Under the pieces are notes generated by a model, which saw only the letters and a program-made list of their open reading frames with translations, was not told the DNA's origin and searched no databases. 9,880 nt of DNA from Actinomycetota bacterium (GTDB lineage Bacteria; Actinomycetota; Acidimicrobiia; Acidimicrobiales; JACDEA01): NCBI GenBank assembly GCA_013816725.1, contig JACDEA010000051.1:1-9880 (forward strand), written 5' to 3'. This document shows positions 1-7,943 of the stretch, one piece after another. The position numbers and the translations under genes are program-made. Within the stretch, counting starts at the first letter, position 1. Each line of letters begins with the position of its first letter.

Positions 1-1838
1 CGGACGTCCCGCGCGACGGCTCGAGATCGCGACGCCGCGCTCGTCGTCGCGCGCTGCTCGGCGGCGCGCTTTTCCTGATCGCGGTGGCCGCGCTGGCGGC
101 CCTCGCCGCGCTGGAGTTGCGCAGCCCACGGCGTGACGTCCTCAACGCCCGAGCCGAGGTGACCGGTGTCGTCGATAACACCGCCGGGCTCACGAGCGCG
201 TCGGCTCGAGCCGACGCCGTCGCCCATCTCGACTCCGCGCACCATCGTCTGACTCGCGCCCACGGCGCGTTGCGGCGGTCGTGGTCGCTCAAGATCGTCC
301 GCAACGTTCCCGTCGTCCGGGCCTATGCCAACGCAGTTCGCACACTGACCGACAACGGCGTGGCCGCCACGGAGGTGGCCCAGAAGCTCGTCGTCGACCT
401 CGACCGCATCGCCCGCAACCGGCCCCTCAGCGGCGGGACCGTGCCCCTCGACGCCATGGGCCAGATCGCCGTGCGGTTCCGCTCCAGCGCCGACGCCATC
501 GCCAGGCTCGACGCGCCGCCGGACGGGCTGTGGGGTCAGCTGGGCCGGGCCAGCGACGAGTTCCGGCGACTCCAGGCCGAGGCGCCCGACCGCCTGCGCA
601 GCGGCGCCGACGTGCTCGAGGCCGGGGCGCGGTTCCTCGGATCCGGTGGGCCCCGCACCTACTTCGTGGCCGGCCAGAACAACGCCGAGATGCGCGATCA
701 GGGGATGGTGCTGTCCTACGCGGTGCTGCGGTCGTCGAACAAGGGCGAGATGTCCCTGGCCAAACAGGGCCGCATCACCGAGCTGTCCGTGCCGTCGCCG
801 GTCGACGTCGTCATTCCCGAAGGCACCCGCGCCGTGTTCAGCGATGCGCCGCGCCAGCTGTGGCAGAACGTCAACATCACGGCGGACTTCTCGTTGAGCG
901 GGCGGCTCATGGTCGCGCTCTACAAGAAGGCCACCAATTCCGGTGTCGACGGCGTCATCGCCCTCGACGTCCCCGGGCTGGCCAAGTTGCTCGGGGTGTT
1001 GGGCGCGGTTGACGTGCCCGGTATCCGTGAACAGCTCACCGCCGACAACGCCCGCCGGGTGCTCCTCGACGAGCTGTACCACGGCATCCCTGCCCAGTCT
1101 GCCGACCAAGGAGCGCGCTACGAGAAGCTCGGCGACGCGGTGACCGCCGTGGTCGACAAGATGCGGGCCGGGTCCTACGACGTGGCCGCCATAGGCGTGG
1201 CCCTGGCCGAGGCGGCCCGCGGCGGCCACTTCCGACTGTTCAGCGCCCACCAGGACGAGCAGTCGGTGTTCGAGAACCGCGGCCTGAGCGGCGGGCCCGC
1301 GCTGGTCGCCGCCGACCGCACGTTCCACGTCGCGGTGCAGAACGGTACGGCCACCAAGCTCGACTACTTCATCAAGCCCAAGGTGGAAATGTCCGTCGAC
1401 GTCGACGAGAAGGGCACCGCGACGGTTCGGACCAACGTCGCCGTCGTGAACGGCGTGCCGGCCGATGCCAAGCCGTCGTTCCAGCTCGGCCCCGACGGCG
1501 CCGCTTCCACCCGCCCGGGCCAGTACGCCACCCGGGTCGACCTCTGGGGCCCGCGAGGCTCTGATCAACCTGGGAGCGTGCTGGAGTCCGGGCTGCAGCT
1601 CACCCAGCAGGTCCTTCAGGTCGAGGCGGCCACCACCGAGAACGTCGGTTTCACCACGGTGATCCGCAACGCGGTCCGCAACGGCGAACTGCGCCTGCGG
1701 CTGGTCCCCCAGGCACGGGCCGAGGCCATGAACATCTCGGTCAGGGTCGTTGCCAAGGGCTGGAGGATCAAGTCTTCGGCCGACGTGAACCGCTCGTGGG
1801 ACCGCACCTTCGACCTCCGGTGGCGGCTGAGCCGGTAG
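1..1838 (+). CDS. DUF4012 family membrane-anchored extracellular protein (5' partial)
   Basis: The frame is open to the left edge, so the gene starts outside the window and 611 residues are visible. A GTG at 84 is not the likely start, because the codons before it encode a basic stretch (RRRARRR, about 33-50) running straight into a hydrophobic helix (about 51-116), a typical N-terminal signal anchor. The rest should therefore lie outside the membrane. The DUF4012 hallmark follows at about 660-730 (YFVAGQNNAEMRDQG, matching the family's Q-N-x-E-x-R-x-x-G pattern). Near 1330-1400 is the second conserved block (VQNGTATKLDYF), then a beta-rich C-terminus with a Y-x-x-x-V-x-L-W-x-P-x-G-S segment. 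The biochemical role of DUF4012 is not established; relatives are often seen near envelope polysaccharide genes (general knowledge, not shown here). Family assignment is fairly sure, function is unknown. The next gene follows after 91 nt with its own promoter-like sequence. Confidence 0.85.
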   Translation, partial: DVPRDGSRSRRRARRRALLGGALFLIAVAALAALAALELRSPRRDVLNARAEVTGVVDNTAGLTSASARADAVAHLDSAHHRLTRAHGALRRSWSLKIVRNVPVVRAYANAVRTLTDNGVAATEVAQKLVVDLDRIARNRPLSGGTVPLDAMGQIAVRFRSSADAIARLDAPPDGLWGQLGRASDEFRRLQAEAPDRLRSGADVLEAGARFLGSGGPRTYFVAGQNNAEMRDQGMVLSYAVLRSSNKGEMSLAKQGRITELSVPSPVDVVIPEGTRAVFSDAPRQLWQNVNITADFSLSGRLMVALYKKATNSGVDGVIALDVPGLAKLLGVLGAVDVPGIREQLTADNARRVLLDELYHGIPAQSADQGARYEKLGDAVTAVVDKMRAGSYDVAAIGVALAEAARGGHFRLFSAHQDEQSVFENRGLSGGPALVAADRTFHVAVQNGTATKLDYFIKPKVEMSVDVDEKGTATVRTNVAVVNGVPADAKPSFQLGPDGAASTRPGQYATRVDLWGPRGSDQPGSVLESGLQLTQQVLQVEAATTENVGFTTVIRNAVRNGELRLRLVPQARAEAMNISVRVVAKGWRIKSSADVNRSWDRTFDLRWRLSR

Positions 1839-1868
1839 CGGTGCCCCGCTCGCCGCTGACAGTGGTCG

Positions 1869-1898
1869 TTTACGGCGACCCTCCGTGTGCCTTAAACT
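1869..1898 (+). promoter_or_regulatory. possible promoter for the LSRTG surface protein gene
   Basis: TTTACG (1869-1874) and TAAACT (1893-1898), 18 bp apart, resemble a -35/-10 pair, and an AT-richer patch stands out from the GC-rich surroundings. A 5-bp inverted repeat GGTCG/CGACC (1864-1868 and 1876-1880) surrounds the -35 candidate. A start of transcription near 1905 would leave a leader of about 25 nt that includes the ribosome binding site. This rests on pattern only. Confidence 0.3.
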
Positions 1899-1911
1899 GC
1901 CCAAACCCATA

Positions 1912-1918
1912 GGGGAGG
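1912..1918 (+). promoter_or_regulatory. ribosome binding site deciding the start at 1930
   Basis: GGGGAGG lies 11 nt before ATG 1930. It favours that start over the in-frame GTG at 1885, which has no Shine-Dalgarno and would add 15 residues in front of a normal signal peptide. Confidence 0.6.
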
Positions 1919-1929
1919 CTGGTTTTGGC

Positions 1930-2565
1930 ATGAAGCGACTCTTGATTGTGCTGGCGGCGGTGTTCGCAGCAACTGGAGCAACGGGGATCGGCGCGGCCCA
2001 CGCGCAGACGACGACCACGGCGCCGTGCGGTAGCGGCACTCCGAATGCCTGCGGGTTCGACCGCCAGTCGGACCTCGGCAACAAGACCGAGGGCGAAACG
2101 TTCAACACCAACAGCAACTGTGGGTTCGAACCCGGGTCGTCGGCGGCCCGCTCGTTCAACGGGGCGGCCCTCGACAACAAGAACGCCGACGCCAGCGGGT
2201 GCGTCGCCACCCAGATCACCGTCCTCTCCGACGGCGTCGCCCTGGCTCGCCCGCTGTTCGCCGCGATCGGGCTGGCCCAGGCCAACGGCGTACCGCAGGT
2301 GCGCATCGACGGTCGCACGCTCACGGCCAACCAGCTCGGCGTCCGCAATGCGCTCGTGGTGCAGGGCCGGGTGCCCGGTCCCGCCGCCAACCCCGGCAAG
2401 TGGACCAACTACTTCACGATCGTCGGCCCCGCGGGCAAGGCGGTTTCGGGCGGCGCGCTCAGCCGCACCGGCGCCATGATCGTTCGCTGGTCGCTCCTCG
2501 GCGCTGCCCTGGTGGCGATCGGCGCGCTGTTCGTACTGGCCAGCCGCCGCCGTCGCCACGCCTGA
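1930..2565 (+). CDS. secreted protein of unknown function with sortase-like C-terminal anchor
   Basis: A 211-residue protein that I do not recognise. The start at ATG 1930 gives a clean signal peptide: MKRLL, a hydrophobic core, and a probable cleavage after AHA at residue 25. The exported part begins with a short QTTTT stretch and has four cysteines (33, 41, 64, 91), enough for two disulfides; two of them sit in CGF(D/E) motifs. The last 35 residues read like a cell-wall sorting signal: LSRTG (177-181), a hydrophobic helix, then RRRRH. The usual motif is LPXTG, or LAXTG for class E sortases, so Ser at position 2 is unusual. If no sortase accepts it, the helix and basic tail would still make this a single-pass membrane protein facing outward. 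The DUF4012 gene upstream is also extracytoplasmic. It ends 10 nt from the convergent lepA stop. Confidence 0.8.
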   Translation: MKRLLIVLAAVFAATGATGIGAAHAQTTTTAPCGSGTPNACGFDRQSDLGNKTEGETFNTNSNCGFEPGSSAARSFNGAALDNKNADASGCVATQITVLSDGVALARPLFAAIGLAQANGVPQVRIDGRTLTANQLGVRNALVVQGRVPGPAANPGKWTNYFTIVGPAGKAVSGGALSRTGAMIVRWSLLGAALVAIGALFVLASRRRRHA

Positions 2566-2575
2566 CGCATTCGCC

Positions 2576-4359
<1,784 letters not shown>

Positions 4360-4363
<4 letters not shown>

Positions 4364-4809
4364 TCAACCTCGGCCTTGATGCGCTCCAGAGTGGTGCGCA
4401 TGCCGTTGCGGTTCGTGCGGCCCCGCGCCCAGCCGAGAAGGGCCCAGTACACGCGCATCGGCCACTTGTGCGCCAGAGCGAACGACTCGGTGACGTCGGT
4501 CCCGTCGCCCTTCGGTACGAGTTGGTAGCGCCACACGTTGAGTGGATTGGTGCTCGAGCCGACGCCGAATGCGAACTCGCGGCCCGGCTCACTGGCGGTG
4601 ACCGTGCACGTGGTCCAGTACGTCGGGCCCCGTCCGTTGCGCTTGACGTGACCGCGGAAGCGGGCGCCGACGGCGGGCCCGGTCGCGCCGTCGAGCCACT
4701 CGGCCTCGAACGTCTCAGGGCTGTAGCGACCGATGCGAGTGACGTCGCTCAACAGCTCCCAGATCTTCTGGGGAGGCGCCGCCATGTGGACCGTTACGGA
4801 GTCATGCAT
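4360..4809 (-). CDS. SRPBCC-fold (polyketide cyclase/START-like) protein
   Basis: A 149-residue protein with the pattern of the SRPBCC superfamily: an opening strand (SVTVHMAAP), then the helix PQKIWELLSDVTRIGRYSPE (13-32) typical of polyketide cyclase/dehydrase-like members, alternating beta strands, and a long C-terminal helix (about 125-149) that would close the hydrophobic cavity. Such proteins bind a lipid or other small hydrophobic ligand; which one cannot be read from the sequence. There is no signal peptide, so it is probably cytoplasmic. Its TGA overlaps the lepA ATG. The start ATG at 4809 has no Shine-Dalgarno but has TAGTGT 6 nt upstream, which fits a leaderless message. Fold assignment is good, function unknown. 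Confidence 0.85.
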
Positions 4810-4815
4810 CGTCGA

Positions 4816-4843
4816 ACACTACGTGCCCGCGTTCTGGAGGCAA
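4816..4843 (-). promoter_or_regulatory. putative leaderless promoter for the SRPBCC-lepA pair
   Basis: On the minus strand, TTGCCT (4843-4838) and TAGTGT (4821-4816) are 16 nt apart, a reasonable sigma-70-type pair. Only 6 nt separate the -10 box from ATG 4809, so transcription would begin at or next to the start codon. The -35 candidate lies inside one arm of the 20-bp inverted repeat at 4832-4878. Confidence 0.45.
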
Positions 4844-4878
4844 TAGGTCGCCCTTTCAGCGACCTATTGCCTCCAGAA
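4832..4878. repeat. perfect 20-bp inverted repeat (hairpin), possible terminator or repeat element
   Basis: TTCTGGAGGCAATAGGTCGC (4832-4851) is exactly repeated as its reverse complement at 4859-4878, with a 7-nt loop (CCTTTCA on the + strand). In RNA the stem could gain a G-U and a C-G pair at its base. It fills most of the 81-nt gap between the dehydrogenase stop and the SRPBCC start, both on the minus strand. There is no U-tract after either arm, so it is not a classical intrinsic terminator, although U-less hairpins are proposed to terminate in actinobacteria. The arms are 11/20 G+C, lower than the surroundings, which would suit a dispersed repeat. I saw no second copy in this window. Confidence 0.9.
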
Positions 4879-4890
4879 TGGCTGCGAGAG

Positions 4891-5814
4891 TCAGTAACCC
4901 AGCTCGGGGTCGACGAGACCGATGAGGGGCTCGCCGCTGGTGAAGCGGCGGATGTTCTCGGTGATGCGGGCCGAGAGGATCGGGCGGGCCATCTCAAGGG
5001 TGTTGGCGGTGTGCGGCGTGATGATGCAGTTGGGGACGTCCCACAGCGGGTGACCTTCGGGCAAGGGCTCGGGATCGGTCACGTCGAGGCCGGCGCCGCC
5101 GATAGCGCCGTCCTTGAGTGCGGTCACGAGATCGTCGGTGACGACATGGCCGCCGCGCGCGACATTGACCAACCACGCGTGCTCGGTCATGCGATCGAGC
5201 GCCGTGCGGTCGATGACGCCAGCGGTCGCCGGGGTGAGCGCCAGTGCCAGTACGACCGCGTCGGCATCGGCCAGCGCGTCGAGGGTCGCGTCGGCACCGA
5301 CCACGCGCGACGCGCCGGGCATCGGCGCCGGTCGACGGCGCACGACGGTGGTAGTGACCCGGAACGGCGCGAGGAGCGTGAGCAGGGCCTCGGTGATCCC
5401 ACCGCCGCCCAACACCGTGACCCGTCCCTCGTACAGGCTGCGGCCCGACTGACGACCCCATCGCGTGGCCGCAACGCGTTCGGGAAAGTCGCGGAGCCCG
5501 GCGAGCAGCAGCGCCAGTGCGTGCTCGGCGACGGGCTCGGCGTACACACCCTTTCCGCACGTCCACGTGCGCCCGTCGTCGAAGATGCCGGCCGCCGCGT
5601 AGTGCTCCACGCCGGCCCACGGCAGTTGCACCCACCCGGCGTCGGTTGCCGCGGAGAGAACGGCGCGCAGCCCGTCGACGTCGAACGGATCGCTCCATAC
5701 GATCGCCTGCGCCTGAGCAGGGTCGTCGATGACGTCGGCTCCGGCGGCGCGCACGGCGTCGCCCATCCACGGCGCGATATTGGTGCTGCCGACGAAGACC
5801 TTGGGCGGGGCCAC
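4891..5814 (-). CDS. D-isomer-specific 2-hydroxyacid dehydrogenase, NAD(P)-dependent
   Basis: A 307-residue protein when started at GTG 5814; it reduces 2-keto acids to D-2-hydroxyacids or the reverse. The nucleotide-binding loop is GGGGIT (136-141). The catalytic triad of the family is present: Arg220 in NVARGG, Glu249 in DPEPLP, and His268 in TPHTAN. After the second strand of the Rossmann fold the sequence is VVRRR (157-161) where NAD enzymes usually have Asp, which hints at NADP(H), as in glyoxylate/hydroxypyruvate reductases. The substrate is not readable. The frame stays open upstream to a TTG at 5874, but that would overlap rpsT on the other strand and add a non-family tail. GTG 5814 has TAGGCT 7 nt before it, suggesting a leaderless transcript. 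A hairpin follows the stop codon. Confidence 0.9.
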   Translation of the reverse strand: MAPPKVFVGSTNIAPWMGDAVRAAGADVIDDPAQAQAIVWSDPFDVDGLRAVLSAATDAGWVQLPWAGVEHYAAAGIFDDGRTWTCGKGVYAEPVAEHALALLLAGLRDFPERVAATRWGRQSGRSLYEGRVTVLGGGGITEALLTLLAPFRVTTTVVRRRPAPMPGASRVVGADATLDALADADAVVLALALTPATAGVIDRTALDRMTEHAWLVNVARGGHVVTDDLVTALKDGAIGGAGLDVTDPEPLPEGHPLWDVPNCIITPHTANTLEMARPILSARITENIRRFTSGEPLIGLVDPELGY

Positions 5815-5821
5815 GATTCGG

Positions 5822-5827
5822 AGCCTA
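5822..5827 (-). promoter_or_regulatory. -10 box of a putative leaderless promoter for the dehydrogenase
   Basis: TAGGCT on the minus strand lies 7 nt before GTG 5814, with no Shine-Dalgarno between them. I see no convincing -35. Its position supports the choice of GTG 5814 as the start. Confidence 0.4.
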
Positions 5828-5841
5828 CCGAGGGCCCCTGC

Positions 5842-5847
5842 TACCCT
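5842..5847 (+). promoter_or_regulatory. -10 box of a putative rpsT promoter
   Basis: TACCCT sits 13 nt before ATG 5861, giving at most a 5-8 nt leader. No purine-rich ribosome binding site precedes the start codon (the bases before it are CCGGTTCCCT). rpsT would thus be translated from a leaderless or nearly leaderless message. No clear -35 was found. Confidence 0.4.
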
Positions 5848-5860
5848 CGTCCGGTTCCCT

Positions 5861-6130
5861 ATGGCCAATATCAAGAGTCAGATCAAGCGCAATCTCCAGA
5901 ACGAGAAGCGCCGCGTGCGTAACAAGGCGATCCGTTCGGAGGTGCGCACGCGGGCCAAGTCCGCCGTCGCCGCCGCCGAAACCGGGGCCGACGACGCCGC
6001 CGACGCGGTCAAGACCGCCATCAAGAAGATCGACAAGGCGGCGGCCAAGGGCGCCATCCACAAGAACCAGGCGGCGAACCGCAAGTCCCGCCTGATGAAG
6101 CGCCTGGCCAAGGCTTCCTCGCCGGCCTAG
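5861..6130 (+). CDS. rpsT: 30S ribosomal protein bS20
   Basis: An 89-residue basic protein, the normal size for bS20, which binds 16S rRNA early in small-subunit assembly. The N-terminus MANIKSQIKRN and the lysine/arginine- and alanine-rich helices are typical, as is the block from KGAIHKNQAANRKSRL (about 63-78) near the C-terminus. The frame extends upstream to 5729, but ATG 5861 reproduces the family N-terminus exactly. It is transcribed divergently from the dehydrogenase and convergently with holA, and its TAG stop shares a CTAG with the holA stop, leaving no room for a separate terminator between them. Proximity of rpsT to holA and lepA is a widespread bacterial arrangement. Confidence 0.97.
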   Translation: MANIKSQIKRNLQNEKRRVRNKAIRSEVRTRAKSAVAAAETGADDAADAVKTAIKKIDKAAAKGAIHKNQAANRKSRLMKRLAKASSPA

Positions 6131-7113
6131 GAGTGCGTGCGAGCGCCGGCCCTGGGCGCCAGGCGGCTCAGCCGAGCCACCAGCACCTCCAGCACGAGTT
6201 CTTCGGGCCACGCCGACGCGCCTCGTAGGTCGAGGTCGGCGGCCGCGAGCAGTTCGATGGCGCGACCGAGCGCCGCTCGCCCGAGCCGACGGGACTGGTT
6301 GAGCGCCTTCTTGGCCGGATAGGGCTTGGCGCCGAGCAGCGCGGCAGCCTCGTTCTCGTTGGTAACGCCAGACCCGTCGAGGCGCAGCATCGACGCGTAG
6401 TGCCGGTGCAGGGTGGCCATGACGACGAGCGGGTGGCGCTCGCCGCCGGCCACCATCCGGTGAAGCTGGTTGATGGCCAACTCTGTTGCGCCCGAGTCGA
6501 TGGCGTCGGTGAGGTCCCACGGCGCCACGCCGCCGGCGTCGCCCAGGAACGGCTCGATCTCCTCAACGCCGAGTTTGGCGCCGTCGCCATAGGCGGCGGC
6601 CAGCATCGCCAGCAGGCCGGGTAGCCGGCCGGTGTCCTCGCCGAGGTGGGTGCTGAGCTGGTCGGCCGCGGCCCGCTCGAGCTTGACCCGCGCCCCCTTG
6701 AGCTGATCGGCGATCCACGTGGCCCGGCCCTTGCCGGCGGGCACGGTGACGTCGGTGACGTGGCCGACCTTGCGCACCGCGGCCGTGAGCTTCTGGCTCG
6801 TCTGTCCTCCGCCGGCGGCCAGCACCAGTACGGCAGTGGGCGACGGGTCGTCGAGGTACTCGCTCAGCGAGACCAGTTCCTCGGTGCGGAAGCGGCCGAC
6901 GTCCCTCAGCACGACGATTCGCTGATCGGCGAGGAACGGCAGCGTGCGGCAGGCGTCGACCGCGGCGGCCACCGGCTCGGGCGCGTCGGAAACGTCCTCG
7001 ATGGCGAAGGCGTCGTCGCCGGCCAACTCGTGGATGATGCGCGACAACGCGTCCTGCACGAGCGACGGGTCCTCCCCCTTGACGAGGTGCACGGGGACCG
7101 CGGGCGTGGTCAC
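6127..7113 (-). CDS. holA: DNA polymerase III subunit delta (clamp loader)
   Basis: A 328-residue protein of normal HolA length. Delta is the wrench of the clamp loader: it opens the beta sliding clamp so that it can be placed on DNA. The sequence follows the family from end to end: VHLVKGEDPSLVQDALSRII near the N-terminus, PFLADQRIVVLRDV, WIADQLKGARVKLERAAADQ in the middle, and the C-terminal collar region with HPLVVMATLHRHY, KKALNQSRRLG and AAADLDLRG. It lacks a Walker A motif, as expected for delta. GTG 7113 is the likely start: GAGG lies 7 nt upstream, and the preceding folP stop overlaps it by one base (TAGTG), indicating translational coupling. The longer frame to 7149 would run inside folP without family sequence. 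Confidence 0.95.
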   Translation of the reverse strand: MTTPAVPVHLVKGEDPSLVQDALSRIIHELAGDDAFAIEDVSDAPEPVAAAVDACRTLPFLADQRIVVLRDVGRFRTEELVSLSEYLDDPSPTAVLVLAAGGGQTSQKLTAAVRKVGHVTDVTVPAGKGRATWIADQLKGARVKLERAAADQLSTHLGEDTGRLPGLLAMLAAAYGDGAKLGVEEIEPFLGDAGGVAPWDLTDAIDSGATELAINQLHRMVAGGERHPLVVMATLHRHYASMLRLDGSGVTNENEAAALLGAKPYPAKKALNQSRRLGRAALGRAIELLAAADLDLRGASAWPEELVLEVLVARLSRLAPRAGARTHS

Positions 7114-7943
7114 TACGCCGCCTCGAGTACCGCGGCGAGGACGTCGCACACGCGACGCGTGCCCCGCACGTCGTGGGTGCGCACGATGCGGCAGCCGCCC
7201 GCTACACCGATGGCGGTGGCAGCGAGGGATGCATCGGTGCGTTGGTCGATCTCGAGGTCGAGCAGCTTGCCGAGGAACGTCTTGTTCGACGCCGACAGCA
7301 GGAGCGGGTACCCCAGCGCGGCCAGCTGCTGGGACCGACGCAGGAGTTCGACCGACTGCTGCAACGTCTTGCCCAGGTCGAGGCCGGCGTCGAGCACGAT
7401 GCGGTCGCTGGCGATACCGGCGGCCTCAGCGCGGCGGGCTCGGTCAGCCAAGAAGGCGGCGACCTCGCCGACCACGTCGTCGTAGTGGGGCTTGGGATCG
7501 GGCACACGGGGCGCCAAACGGATGTGCGTGGCCACGACCGACGCGCCGGCGGCGGCGGCGGCGGATAGGTAGTGCGGATCACCGAAGCCGCTGATGTCGT
7601 TACCGATCGATGCCCCGGCCTCGTAGGCGGCGGCGGCGACGGGCGCGCTCCACGTGTCGACCGAGATGGGGATGTCGAACCGGGCCCGCAAAGCCTCGAT
7701 GGCCGGGACGACCCGGTCGAGCTCCTCGGCCTCGGTGACCTCGGGACCGGGCCCGGCCTTGACCCCGCCGACGTCGACAATGTCGACACGTTCGTTGACC
7801 ATGTGGTCGGCTCGGCGCAGGAAGGCGTCCATAGGGGCATGGGCGCCCTTGTCGAAGAACGAGTCCGGCGTGCGGTTGAGGATGCCCATCACCAAGCTGC
7901 GGGTGGTGAGGTCGTAGGTGCGGTCGGCGATCCTCAGCTGCAC
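7113..7943 (-). CDS. dihydropteroate synthase-like protein, FolP2 type
   Basis: A 276-residue TIM-barrel pterin-binding protein. DHPS joins a pterin to p-aminobenzoate in folate synthesis. Conserved DHPS parts: MGILNRTPDSF (19-29), ISVDTW (93-98), Asn115, Asp185, Lys192, Lys221, Arg255 and His257. The pABA loop, usually GGESTRPG, reads GGVKAGPG (59-66), so the Thr-Arg pair is replaced by Ala-Gly, and the usual SRK is SNK (219-221). The same NRTPDSF, DKGA and DVGGVKAGPG signatures occur in Mycobacterium tuberculosis FolP2 (Rv1207), reported to lack DHPS activity, so a different substrate or role is likely here. GTG 7943 overlaps the comEC end by 10 nt and has TACGGT 6 nt upstream. An open frame to 8930 is only comEC shadow. 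Catalytic activity is uncertain. Confidence 0.9.
   Translation of the reverse strand: MQLRIADRTYDLTTRSLVMGILNRTPDSFFDKGAHAPMDAFLRRADHMVNERVDIVDVGGVKAGPGPEVTEAEELDRVVPAIEALRARFDIPISVDTWSAPVAAAAYEAGASIGNDISGFGDPHYLSAAAAAGASVVATHIRLAPRVPDPKPHYDDVVGEVAAFLADRARRAEAAGIASDRIVLDAGLDLGKTLQQSVELLRRSQQLAALGYPLLLSASNKTFLGKLLDLEIDQRTDASLAATAIGVAGGCRIVRTHDVRGTRRVCDVLAAVLEAA

Noticed and set aside
1837..1880. Short inverted repeats AGCGG/CCGCT (1837-1850) and GGTCG/CGACC (1864-1880) as a terminator of the DUF4012 gene
   Set aside because: Both stems are only 5 bp with no U-tract, and such short GC-rich repeats are frequent by chance here.
2122..2133. GGGTTCGAACCC palindrome resembling a tRNA T-arm, possibly an att site
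   Set aside because: No acceptor, D or anticodon arm surrounds it, no integrase is present, and the bases are in-frame codons of the CGFEPG stretch.
5815..5874. Extended dehydrogenase start at TTG 5874
   Set aside because: It would overlap rpsT and add 20 residues with no counterpart in the family; GTG 5814 begins right at the first beta strand.
4468..5922. Long + strand open frame of 484 codons opposite the SRPBCC and dehydrogenase genes
   Set aside because: It is antisense to two well-supported genes, runs through the intergenic hairpin, and encodes low-complexity R/G/A/D-rich sequence typical of high-GC shadow frames.
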